49,400 nucleotides of DNA from a virus: the IMG/VR virus record IMGVR_UViG_3300027869_000010, positions 1 to 49,400 of that record. One strand, 5' to 3'. Within the stretch, counting starts at the first letter, position 1; each line of letters starts with the position of its first letter. The translations under genes and the position numbers were made by a program. Below the pieces are notes generated by a model. That model ran no database searches. It was not told the DNA's origin and was given only the letters and a program-made list of their open reading frames with translations. Shown piece after piece: positions 38,826-46,246 of this stretch.

Positions 38826-39362
38826 TCACATTGGGCCTCGCTCTTCCAGATCGTTCCAGTTGAAGCCACCGAGATACTGGTTCTGCCACCACTTGAAGGG
38901 CCGCCGCGACATGCGCTCACCGCTGCCCGCAAAGGCGAGGCGGCCGCTCGCCAGCTTTGTTGCCTCTGGCGGCTGCGGGTCCGCGTCCAACAGGCTCTCG
39001 GTGCCGAGGAGCCACGCCTCGAGGAGGGCCGCGGCGCTCTCTTGCAGCTTCTTGAGGTGGGGCAGCGTGTCCACGACGCCTGCGGCACCGTACTCGCTGA
39101 TCGCCAGCACGGCGGAGACATAGGAAAGCTCGGCCATCATCTGCGTCCCGATCTCGCTCGGCGGGTCAGTCGAAGGCGTGACCGGCACGTCATAGCCGCG
39201 GCGCTTGAGGGCCGCGTTGATCTTCGCCTCAACGACCAGGATGCCTTGGGCGATCGCCGCCGCGAGTGCATCGCCGGCCGGAACGGTGCCCGCCGCCCAA
39301 TATCGCTGAGCGTCGGACTCGCCGATCAGGCCGTAGACATCCGCTGGCGTGGCGTAGGGCAA
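38826..39362 (-). CDS. Head-tail connector (DUF1320/gp6-like, 178 aa)
   Basis: ATG at 39362. MPYATPADVYGLIGESDAQRYW and the following helices (ALAAAIAQGILVVEAKINAALKRRGYDVPV) are the typical start of head-tail adaptor proteins (DUF1320, Mu gp36-like), which form a ring under the portal. Good family fit over the first 130 residues; the C-terminus is unassigned. Confidence 0.85.
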   Translation of the reverse strand: MPYATPADVYGLIGESDAQRYWAAGTVPAGDALAAAIAQGILVVEAKINAALKRRGYDVPVTPSTDPPSEIGTQMMAELSYVSAVLAISEYGAAGVVDTLPHLKKLQESAAALLEAWLLGTESLLDADPQPPEATKLASGRLAFAGSGERMSRRPFKWWQNQYLGGFNWNDLEERGPM

Positions 39363-39371
39363 CGGCTCTCC

Positions 39372-39929
39372 TTACGCAGGCGGCGGCCCGACAGCGACCG
39401 TCTTCTGCAGCACGGCTCCGTCGCCGGTCGGATCGGCAGGGACTTCGCCGACATCGATCGTCTGGAGGAGCCGCTGCTGCTGCTCCACGATGGCGGCTTG
39501 CTGCGCTGCCGTGAGGTTGTAGGGATGGTTCGGCTTGCTCCGGAGCTGCACCCAGGCGCCTTGCTCCTCGTCCCACATGAGGCCGAGGTGCGGGTTCTTG
39601 GCGTAGACATCCTTCGCCAGGATCGCCGTCTGGCCGCCAAGGTAGAGCTTCTTGCCGTCCTCGCGGTTCTTGGTCTTGAAGCCGTGGACGCTCAGGTTCT
39701 TGCCGAGCTTCACCTGCACCAGCGGCGAGTGCGGATCGGCCGGCATGTCTTCGGGCGCGGTGCCGGCGTGGACGAAGCCGGTCGGGCCAATGACGATTCC
39801 CTCTTCGCGCGGCTGGTTGACCAGCGCCGCGGCGACCTCCGCGAGCGGATGCTCCGGCAGCGCGGCCGGCGTCGGCGGATGCTCGGCGGCCGGGACGGCG
39901 GCGGCGGTCTCTCTGTCTTTCGATGCCAT
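39372..39929 (-). CDS. Hypothetical protein after the capsid gene (185 aa)
   Basis: ATG at 39929. A Pro/Ala-rich N-terminal third, a beta segment (GIVIGPTGFVHAGTAP, VQVKLGKNLSVHGFK), KKLYLGGQTAILAKDVYAK, then a Gln-rich helix. Possibly a second decoration or head-maturation protein, by position. No family recognised. Confidence 0.65.
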   Translation of the reverse strand: MASKDRETAAAVPAAEHPPTPAALPEHPLAEVAAALVNQPREEGIVIGPTGFVHAGTAPEDMPADPHSPLVQVKLGKNLSVHGFKTKNREDGKKLYLGGQTAILAKDVYAKNPHLGLMWDEEQGAWVQLRSKPNHPYNLTAAQQAAIVEQQQRLLQTIDVGEVPADPTGDGAVLQKTVAVGPPPA

Positions 39930-39938
39930 GGCTCCTCC

Positions 39939-40943
39939 CTACGAGGTCTGATAGGGACTGACGACCATCTGGGCGCAGTTGGTGTTGAAGAGATAGGGAA
40001 GCTCGTGCATCTCCCAGGGGTAATACCAGGTGGACTCCTTGTTCTCGTAGAAGGGCGGCAGCGCGCCACCGTCTCCACCGAGCTTGAAGGTCCGGAGCCA
40101 CGCGAAGTCGCCTTCCGGCAACACGTTGTCCTCGCCCGGGTAGTAGATGATGATGTTGCCGAGCGGGAACATCTGCGTCGGCGTGGGGTCGAGCTCGGAG
40201 ACGCGGTAGATCGGCTGAGCGTCCCAGATGTTCGCCTCCGAGATCCCCAGGAACTTGGCGACCGCGGTGTAGTCGGGGACCTGCGCGCCAAAGGTGAGAA
40301 TGCGCTTGGTCAGCAACTCGGTGTCGTTGAGCACGGCCTCGACCGCGAGCTGTCCCAGGAGGCCGAGGTGCAGGAGCTTCTTCGGGATGCCGGTCGCCGC
40401 GGTGATGGAGTGCGCGGCGGCGTTGAAGACGTCGCGGAGGTGGAACCCGGCAGGCTGGTTGAAGCCCTCGCCGGCAGTGATGGTGAGGACGTTCTGGTAG
40501 CTGCCGGTGTTCAGCAAGATCGCCTGCTTGCGCATCGCGGAATCGAGCTTCACGCCGAGGCGGGCCAGGTTCGCCGAGTTGAGGGCGACGTTCCAGGGGT
40601 CGGCGTTTTCCAGCTCCTGCTTGTCGGCCACGCCAGCCAGGGTGTAGCGCTTCAGCGTGATATCGCGGGACTTGTAGGCGCGCGTCACCGCACGGATGGT
40701 GCCGCGGGCGGCGCGGGCCGTGTTCCGGCGCACCAGCATCTCGCCCTGGGTCTCGGCGATCCGGTTGGTGTACTTGGAGACCGGGATGCCGGGCATGGCG
40801 AGATCCGCCCATGCGAAGCTCCAGTCGTCCTGCTTGCCGGCCGCGGAGTAGACGAAGTTCGTCATCGCGGGGATGATCTGGGAGCCGGTGATCGGCTCCG
40901 GGATCGACCGCATCGCGGTCACCATCTCCATGCTCGGGATCAT
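39939..40943 (-). CDS. Major capsid protein (334 aa)
   Basis: ATG at 40943. The region RNTARAARGTIRAVTRAYKSRDITLKRYTLAGVADKQELENA and then the P-domain helix (SAMRKQAILLNTGS) and the beta sheet (AVLNDTELLTKRILTFGAQVPDYTAVAKFLGI, NIIIYYPGED) fit the HK97-fold Mu gpT/lambda E type. Length is normal. It follows the protease/scaffold and cement genes and precedes the connectors. Confidence 0.9.
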   Translation of the reverse strand: MIPSMEMVTAMRSIPEPITGSQIIPAMTNFVYSAAGKQDDWSFAWADLAMPGIPVSKYTNRIAETQGEMLVRRNTARAARGTIRAVTRAYKSRDITLKRYTLAGVADKQELENADPWNVALNSANLARLGVKLDSAMRKQAILLNTGSYQNVLTITAGEGFNQPAGFHLRDVFNAAAHSITAATGIPKKLLHLGLLGQLAVEAVLNDTELLTKRILTFGAQVPDYTAVAKFLGISEANIWDAQPIYRVSELDPTPTQMFPLGNIIIYYPGEDNVLPEGDFAWLRTFKLGGDGGALPPFYENKESTWYYPWEMHELPYLFNTNCAQMVVSPYQTS

Positions 40944-40961
40944 GGCGTCGTCCTTCCCGGC

Positions 40962-41348
40962 CTACTGGCTGGGTGCCTCGTAGTGAACCAGCTCGAAGAA
41001 ATCCCCGGGGTTGACGGCCGGGGTGCGGGCCTTGCCGGCGACGTAGATGCCGGAGCCGGCGACGTAAGGGATGAAGCGCCCCAGGTTGTCGGTCGAGACC
41101 TTGACGCCGTCACCGATCGCGGCACCGGCCTCCGCCTTGTTGACGATGCCGCCACGCTGCGCGGTCACCTCGTCGCCGATGTTGGCGTCGAAGATCGCGA
41201 TCGCATCGGGGTAGGCGCCAGCGACGCCGATCGCCGACACGCCGGCGCCGGTCGGGGTGAGGACGACGCCGCGGCCACCGACGATCGCGGTGTCGGCCGC
41301 CTCGGAGAAGTTGTCCTCGTAGATGAGGCCCTTAAGGACGGTTGCCAT
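40962..41348 (-). CDS. Capsid cement / decoration protein (DUF2190-like, 128 aa)
   Basis: ATG at 41348, overlapping the protease gene by 17 bases. MATVLKGLIYEDNFSEAADTAI, GAYPDAIAIFDANIGDEVTAQRGGIVNKAEAG and GDGVKVSTDNLGRFIPYVAGSG match small capsid cement proteins of the DUF2190 kind, which bind hexamer junctions to strengthen the shell. Confidence 0.85.
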   Translation of the reverse strand: MATVLKGLIYEDNFSEAADTAIVGGRGVVLTPTGAGVSAIGVAGAYPDAIAIFDANIGDEVTAQRGGIVNKAEAGAAIGDGVKVSTDNLGRFIPYVAGSGIYVAGKARTPAVNPGDFFELVHYEAPSQ

Positions 41349-42639
41349 GATCCCTCCTCAGTTCGCCCCGCTGCATCCAGGGCGGCGTTGGATTGCGGCG
41401 CATGATCTCGGCGAGGATGGCGTTGGCGTCGGGAGCCTTGCCGGCGTTCGCCTGCTGGAGGCTCCGGGAGGTCGAGATCCACTCCTCGATGCCGGCCGGG
41501 TCCATCTGCTCGATCAGCTCGCCGGCCGGCCCAAAGTCGATCTCGGCGCCTTCTGCCGCGCTGGCCTCCATCGCCGGGAAGTGCCGCGCGGCGCGGCTGG
41601 CCGAGAGGATGGGCGGCTGGGCCTCGACGTGCTTGAGGTAGGCTTCCCGCGCCTCGCCGGTCAGCGCTCGCGCCGTGGTGAGGATGTGCTCGCGGTCCTT
41701 CGGCAGGAAGCGGGTCTCGCCACGGGCCTTGTCGATGCGGGCTTCGAGCGCACGGGAGGCATTCTCCTCGGCCAGGGCGCGCGCGGCGGTCTCGGCGGCT
41801 GCGGCCTTGGTGGTCGCCTCGGTCGCTTCCGTCTTCAACTCCGCGATCTGATCCGCCAGCGGCTTCGTGGCGGCGGTGATGGCGGTCGCCGTGCTCTCAC
41901 TGATCGAGCGGGCGGTGCTCTCGAGCATCTTCTTGAGGCTGTCCTCGTCCATGGCGTCCGGCTCCTTTGCCGGCGCGGCCGGCTCCGGGATGCTGCGGCA
42001 GGCGCACTCGACGCCCGCCAGGTCCAAGAGAGCCCGGGCGGAGGCGTCCAGGCCGGAGATGTGCTGGTTGAGCGGCGGGAGACCGTTCTGCCCTTGGGTG
42101 TCCCAGCCGATCGCGACATTGCGCAGGTAGGGCTTGCCGTCGAACTGTGGGTGATTCATAAAGGCCATGATGGAGCGGTGGACGTGGCCGTCCGTCATCG
42201 CTCCACCGAGGCGCCCGGCGTAGCCGGTGCCGCGGCAGGCCGAGCAGTCTGGATCGTTGCCGCGGCAGGCCGAGCAGCGGTCGGCGATCTCGCTCACCTT
42301 GCCATGAAGGTGCTGGCCGTCGAAGCGCAGGGCCTCCACGTGGCCGGCGACCTCGAGCTTGGCCTGCGACTTTCCCTCTGCGGCGTCGTGCGCGTCCTGA
42401 AGGCGACCGGAGCGCGCACGGACGATGGCGGCCCTGGCCTTCGCCGGGTCGTAGCTCCGCGCCATGTGGTCCAGGCGCTCGGCGGTGAGGATCTGGCTCT
42501 CGGGATACTGCTTGCTTGCCTTCGCGGGATCTTCGGCGCTGGCGAGCGGAATCCATTCCGCGCTGCCAGGCGGCTGGCGCTCCTTCGCGGGCGAGAGAGC
42601 AGCCCGCGCGGCGACGAAGACTCGCTCCCAGGGTTCCAC
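41332..42639 (-). CDS. Prohead protease/scaffold (Mu gpI-like) with zinc motif (435 aa)
   Basis: GTG at 42639, the only in-frame start upstream of the conserved part; no strong ribosome site. N-terminal protease-like domain (ILTAERLDHMARSYDPAKARAAIV, then EGKSQAKLEVAGHVEALRFDGQHLHGKVSEI) of the Mu gpI type, and a helical Ala/Glu-rich C-terminal scaffold (residues 225-380). Between them sit two CSACRG units and CACRS, cysteine pairs like those of DnaJ, absent from ordinary members. The gpI-type protease cuts itself and the capsid. Confidence 0.8.
   Translation of the reverse strand: MEPWERVFVAARAALSPAKERQPPGSAEWIPLASAEDPAKASKQYPESQILTAERLDHMARSYDPAKARAAIVRARSGRLQDAHDAAEGKSQAKLEVAGHVEALRFDGQHLHGKVSEIADRCSACRGNDPDCSACRGTGYAGRLGGAMTDGHVHRSIMAFMNHPQFDGKPYLRNVAIGWDTQGQNGLPPLNQHISGLDASARALLDLAGVECACRSIPEPAAPAKEPDAMDEDSLKKMLESTARSISESTATAITAATKPLADQIAELKTEATEATTKAAAAETAARALAEENASRALEARIDKARGETRFLPKDREHILTTARALTGEAREAYLKHVEAQPPILSASRAARHFPAMEASAAEGAEIDFGPAGELIEQMDPAGIEEWISTSRSLQQANAGKAPDANAILAEIMRRNPTPPWMQRGELRRDHGNRP
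42228..42277 (-). repeat. 30-bp tandem duplication in the protease gene
   Basis: The 20-bp sequence at 42228-42247 recurs exactly at 42258-42277, 30 bp on, encoding CSACRG twice (10-residue unit). It created the double CX2C zinc motif of the protease/scaffold. Confidence 0.9.
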
Positions 42640-42693
42640 GCGCGCAAGCGTGGCACCGGAGTCGCACTCCTCAAAGCGTCTTGTGTCTTGGCG

Positions 42694-42897
42694 CTACAGG
42701 TTGTGCGCTGCGGCCAACATGCGGCGGGCCACGGGATCGTAGCCTCGGGAGCCATCCGCCGTCACCCGGACTTCGATCGTGGCGAAACGGTGATTGCAGC
42801 CGCCGCACTGCCGGCGCCGGCGGATGTTGCCGTCTGGCGTCGTGCGCGTCTCGACTACCTGCGAGAGATCCGAGCGGCCGCAGTCGGGGCAGATCAT
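42694..42897 (-). CDS. NrdR-like zinc-ribbon protein (67 aa)
   Basis: ATG at 42897 overlaps the upstream stop (ATGA). [20 protein letters not shown] and then [19 protein letters not shown] follow the N-terminal zinc ribbon of NrdR (CPxCG...DSR...RRRRxCxxCxxRFTT). The ATP-cone half of NrdR is missing, so this is a ribbon-only protein, also like Ogr-type phage activators. It may bind DNA or be a late-gene activator placed among head genes. Confidence 0.72.
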   Translation of the reverse strand: MICPDCGRSDLSQVVETRTTPDGNIRRRRQCGGCNHRFATIEVRVTADGSRGYDPVARRMLAAAHNL

Positions 42898-43064
42898 GGT
42901 CCAGGCCTCGGCTGGCGTGGCATCTCCACCTGAAAGTTCTTCGGGAGGAAATACCGCTTCAGCCCTACGCATGGCATTCGCGGAACTGCGCCGGACGGCA
43001 GCGGCTCGTCGCGATGCTCGGCCAAAGTCTTGCCGCACCAGACGCAGCTATCGACCTCGTTCAT
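42894..43064 (-). CDS. Small zinc-finger-like protein (56 aa)
   Basis: ATG at 43064 overlaps the previous stop (ATGA). [20 protein letters not shown] is a CX2CG...H knuckle, found in many small phage proteins. No other motif. Coupled between two other cysteine proteins. Confidence 0.7.
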   Translation of the reverse strand: MNEVDSCVWCGKTLAEHRDEPLPSGAVPRMPCVGLKRYFLPKNFQVEMPRQPRPGP

Positions 43065-43234
43065 CGCACCGCCCTGTGCCACGGCGCGACGACGTTCAAC
43101 TTTGAGTCTACTTTCGCCTCAAATGTATATTGGCAACTGCAACAGCCAAAGACATCGCCCCGGACAAACTTTGCCGCGTCGTAGCTCCCCGGGCACTTCG
43201 CCGTGGCGTTGGCGCGGTCGGTGGTCTCGGTCAT
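43061..43234 (-). CDS. Small cysteine-rich protein (57 aa)
   Basis: ATG at 43234, four-base overlaps on both sides. One Cys at 14, then CCSC at 31-34 before QYTFEAKVD. The CP...CCSCQYTF layout fits a zinc ribbon or small metal-binding fold. Its only support is exact coupling and codon pattern. Confidence 0.62.
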   Translation of the reverse strand: MTETTDRANATAKCPGSYDAAKFVRGDVFGCCSCQYTFEAKVDSKLNVVAPWHRAVR

Positions 43235-43377
43235 CGGTGGCTCGTCCTGAGTGTGGGATAAAGGTCGGCGATTCCCTTGACCGACATGTAGCGACCGACA
43301 AACCAGCCACAGGCGAAGGCGGCGATGGCTTGCTCCCGCATGGGGAGATGGCTAAGGTCGATGACCGGAGCTGTCAC
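43231..43377 (-). CDS. Small hypothetical protein (48 aa)
   Basis: GTG at 43377 overlaps the portal stop (GTGA) and its own stop overlaps the next start (ATGA). VIDLSHLPMREQAIAAFACGWF followed by a short tail; the aliphatic/aromatic stretch may be amphipathic. No family recognised. First gene of a four-gene coupled set after the portal. Confidence 0.6.
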   Translation of the reverse strand: MTAPVIDLSHLPMREQAIAAFACGWFVGRYMSVKGIADLYPTLRTSHR

Positions 43378-44951
43378 GCCTGTGCCCTCGTAGGTTGCCC
43401 CGGCTCCGAGTCGGTGACCGGATCTTCCGGCGTCCGCTGACCCGGCGCCGCGCCCTTGTCCGCGTCGATCGCCGTCTTGACCAGCGGGGCCGGCGTTTGG
43501 AGCTTCAGCACCGGCGCGCCTGGGTCCTCGGGATCGGTCTCCGGTAATCCCCAATCCTCCGCGATCGGCGTCGCCGGCAGGATACCCCCAAGGTCCGTGA
43601 ATGCCTTCGCCTTCTCGACGCTGATCTCCCCAAGGATGCGGAAGCCCCACCATGGCATGTCTTCGGGGTCGACCTCGCCGATGTTGACGTCGACCATCTG
43701 CTGCATGTACCAGTTCGGGATCTGCTCGATCTCGCGCGCCAGGCTCTTCACGTTGTCGAGCTTGGTCTGCGCCTGGACGTCGCCAAGCGCCCGGCCGCCA
43801 CCGCCGCGTTCGCCCATCGTGGCGGTGAGGTGCTGGCCCTCGATCGCGATCTGCACCAGCTCGTCCAGGTAGTAGAAGAGCTTGATCCACTCGCCGGCGA
43901 AGTTGCTGTTTACTAGGTTCTCGAATTGCAGATCCCCGCGGATGACGAGGATGCCGTACTCTTCGAGAAACTGGAGCATCTGCTGCGCTTCCTTCAGGGT
44001 CTCCGTCATCACCGCGAGGTTGTTCTCGTCCATGAGCCCTTCGCGCATGGCCGAGCCCATGAGCGCTTGGCCTGGGACCTCGCGGACGATGGGGATGCCC
44101 TGGATGGCGTTGCGCGCGCCGCGGGGTAGGTACTCGAAGCACCGCTGTTTCACCCACCAGTACAGCCAGAGGTAGGAGAGTTGCGAGTCGCCGTAGGGAC
44201 GGGTGCTGCGGGCCGTGAAGTGGTGCCAGCAGAGCCGGTCTTCCTCGGTGCCGTTCAGGACCTCCGGGATGGCGTTGGTCATCGTGTAGCCGACCCATGC
44301 CAGCTCGCGGTCTGGGGTGACGCCGAACAACTCCTGCGGCCGGATCTGGATGCGGTCGAACCCCCACTGCGGCTTGTTCTCGAAGGTGAAGGCGCCAGGG
44401 CTCATCCAGCCCTGCGTCACCACCCAGCCATCCCATTTGAGGTCCGCCGACTCGCGGAGAATGCCCTGCATCTGGTCGCGCAGGGGGCGCATGGCGGCGC
44501 GCGAGAACTTCATCAGGCGCTGCGCGGCGGGGGTGTTCCGGCGCTTGCTCCCGAGTTCCGGGTTGGCGCCGAGCGTCCAGCCGAAGCCGAGCAACTGCGA
44601 GATGAGGGCGTTGATCGAGTTCTCGATCTTCAGCTCCGTCCGGCGCATCTCCCTGAAGGTCCGCTCGTCGCGGTACTTTCCGAGCAGGCGAAGAACCGGA
44701 TCATCGCGCGCCCAGACGACAACGGGTCCGTTGGCGCCACCGTAGACAAGGGGCGGCTGATCCCAGGCGACGACCTGGGTGCGCAACTGTTCGATGTCGA
44801 ACTGCCGAGCAGGGGCGCCAGGGTCGAATGGGACGGGATGCAGTAGCGGCCGATTCCGCTGCGGGTTGTAGCGGTCAAGAAGCCGCGTGATTCTGGTCGT
44901 GGCGCTCCCGAGCCCGGCCGCTGGCGGCGGGGGCTGGGAGTAGCCGGGCAT
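43374..44951 (-). CDS. Portal protein (Mu gp29/DUF935-like, 525 aa)
   Basis: ATG at 44951 with GGGGGA upstream; the in-frame ATG at 44984 lacks a site. The portal ring holds the packaging motor and the neck. Diagnostic blocks: KYRDERTFREMRRTELKIENSINALI, LLGFGWTLGANPE, DGWVVTQGWMSPGAF, RIQIRPQELFGVTPD and the EDRLCWHHFTARSTRPYGDS region. Typical of Mu-type portal proteins (500-540 aa). Confidence 0.92.
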   Translation of the reverse strand: MPGYSQPPPPAAGLGSATTRITRLLDRYNPQRNRPLLHPVPFDPGAPARQFDIEQLRTQVVAWDQPPLVYGGANGPVVVWARDDPVLRLLGKYRDERTFREMRRTELKIENSINALISQLLGFGWTLGANPELGSKRRNTPAAQRLMKFSRAAMRPLRDQMQGILRESADLKWDGWVVTQGWMSPGAFTFENKPQWGFDRIQIRPQELFGVTPDRELAWVGYTMTNAIPEVLNGTEEDRLCWHHFTARSTRPYGDSQLSYLWLYWWVKQRCFEYLPRGARNAIQGIPIVREVPGQALMGSAMREGLMDENNLAVMTETLKEAQQMLQFLEEYGILVIRGDLQFENLVNSNFAGEWIKLFYYLDELVQIAIEGQHLTATMGERGGGGRALGDVQAQTKLDNVKSLAREIEQIPNWYMQQMVDVNIGEVDPEDMPWWGFRILGEISVEKAKAFTDLGGILPATPIAEDWGLPETDPEDPGAPVLKLQTPAPLVKTAIDADKGAAPGQRTPEDPVTDSEPGQPTRAQA

Positions 44952-44980
44952 AATTCCCCCAAGCGTTGCGGTGGCGCGCA

Positions 44981-45199
44981 TCAAGAGGGTCCTATGGCCG
45001 GAGCCGCTGCCAGGGCTTCCATCGCCTTCTCGGCGTCGGATCTCGTGAAGTAGGGACCTACGGCGCGCTTGGCGAACGGGAGGCGAAACCACCAGGCGGC
45101 GTGCGTCCCTGTCGGCCAGCTATCCGCCGTGAAGGCAGCAGGCGAGCCGTCGCGGAAAACGCCGAGCACATCATCGAAGCCTGCGGGCTGCGCCTGCAT
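44981..45199 (-). CDS. Small hypothetical protein (72 aa)
   Basis: ATG at 45199 shares one base with the previous stop. GFDDVLGVFRDGSPAAF, then HAAWWFRLPFAKRAVGPYFTRSDAEKAMEAL, which reads as a small beta/alpha fold. No family recognised. Precedes the portal with a 29-base gap. Confidence 0.65.
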   Translation of the reverse strand: MQAQPAGFDDVLGVFRDGSPAAFTADSWPTGTHAAWWFRLPFAKRAVGPYFTRSDAEKAMEALAAAPAIGPS

Positions 45200-45870
45200 C
45201 AGAACACGGTCACCCGCAACTGATCGTTCGCCGGCGCCGTGAAGGCCGCCAGGGGGGAAGGCGGCGTCACCGCGAACCGGCCCACGTAGAGCCCGGGCGC
45301 GATGGCTGCGGGGCTGCTCTCCGTCCAGTCGGCAGGGTCCCACGCATACCAAAGCTGCAGGGACCAGGTGTCCCCGGCCTGGCTGATGCTCATCTTGACC
45401 GTGCCGTTCATCGTCGGGAGCGTGCCGCCGCCGAAAGGCGTCAGGGTGAAGATCGCCGTACTCCCGGTCGGATTCGCGGTCAGCCCGTCCACCTTGACGC
45501 CAGGGTAGGGGAGCGAGCTGCCGCGCACGATCGCGCAGGGGACGGCGCTGGTCTGCCAGCCAGCGGCGACGGTCGAGATGCTGTCGGGAAACATCGGCGC
45601 CCCGCCGAACCCCCAGCGGTAGATGCCGATGATGGCGGTCGGAGAACCCGAGAGCGCATAGGCGAGCTGGAAGCTGTCGAAGGCGCCTGCGGTGTCGGGG
45701 AGGCCCGTGAAGTGGTAGAGGGTATTGCCGTCCTCCACAAGAGCGATACCGGTCAGGGCATGCGTTGCTGGCGCCGTCTGCGGGTTGGCCTTGTAGTAGA
45801 GCGTGAGGCTCAGGCTGGCGAGCGTCAGACCGGTGGCGCCGAGGCTGAAAACGTCGCTGTCCTGTGGCAT
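45199..45870 (-). CDS. Ig-like/BppU-type virion protein (223 aa)
   Basis: ATG at 45870 with GAGG upstream. Beta-sandwich pattern: LSLTLYYKANPQTAP, VKVDGLTANPTGSTAIFTLTPFGGGTLP, TVKMSISQAGDTWSLQLWYAWDPADWTESSP and LYVGRFAVT. The last block is like the BppU N-terminal domain of receptor-binding baseplate parts. It is likely an upper-baseplate or fibre adaptor, oddly located before the portal rather than in the tail module. Confidence 0.7.
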   Translation of the reverse strand: MPQDSDVFSLGATGLTLASLSLTLYYKANPQTAPATHALTGIALVEDGNTLYHFTGLPDTAGAFDSFQLAYALSGSPTAIIGIYRWGFGGAPMFPDSISTVAAGWQTSAVPCAIVRGSSLPYPGVKVDGLTANPTGSTAIFTLTPFGGGTLPTMNGTVKMSISQAGDTWSLQLWYAWDPADWTESSPAAIAPGLYVGRFAVTPPSPLAAFTAPANDQLRVTVF

Positions 45871-45880
45871 CGCGTCACCT

Positions 45881-45937
45881 CAAAAAGGGCGGCTCCCGGC
45901 CCGCGGCAGTCACGCGGTTCTCCGCGCCAGGAGCCGC
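45881..45937 (-). terminator. Intrinsic terminator on the leftward strand
   Basis: On the minus strand GCGGCTCC (45937-45930) and GGAGCCGC (45896-45889) pair over eight bp; an inner stem CGCGG with CCGCG around AGAA sits within. The structure is followed by CCTTTTTGA. This stem and T run form a typical rho-independent terminator. It lies between the 78-aa gene and the 223-aa gene, dividing the leftward late transcripts. Confidence 0.75.
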
Positions 45938-45972
45938 GCGGGAGGATGAAGAGGGGCCTATCGTAGCACGGC

Positions 45973-46209
45973 TTACCGCGCGTTGATGACGGGATGCTGG
46001 GTGTCGTCGGTCGCGAAGCCGAGATCGTTGGCAGTGACGTAGGTCTCGGGCTCGACGTGGCCGCCGCCATCGATCACGCCGAGCAGGGTGCCAAACTGTT
46101 TGGTCGTGCCGTCCTGGTCGACCACATCCAAGGTCGCCTTGCTCACGTCCTGGCTGTTCAGGCGCAGGATGAAGTCGCCGGTTACGTCGGGGTACACGCT
46201 GATGTTCAT
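45973..46209 (-). CDS. Small virion-associated protein (78 aa)
   Basis: ATG at 46209 with AAGGCGG upstream. Beta-rich (MNISVYPDVTGDFILRLNSQ, KATLDVVDQDGTTKQFGTLLGVIDGGG) and acidic at the end. It follows the tail fibre gene and may be a fibre chaperone or capsid accessory; no family recognised. Confidence 0.7.
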   Translation of the reverse strand: MNISVYPDVTGDFILRLNSQDVSKATLDVVDQDGTTKQFGTLLGVIDGGGHVEPETYVTANDLGFATDDTQHPVINAR

Positions 46210-46246
46210 AGACCGCCTTTCATGGCCGCTCGGCGGCCGGTAGTTG

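Noticed and set aside
38715-41405. Very long open frame on the plus strand opposite the capsid genes (also 26117-27763)
   Set aside because: These run antisense to the major capsid protein, connectors and hub, have no ribosome sites, and are rich in Arg/Gly/Pro/Ala as expected from the complement of GC-rich genes.
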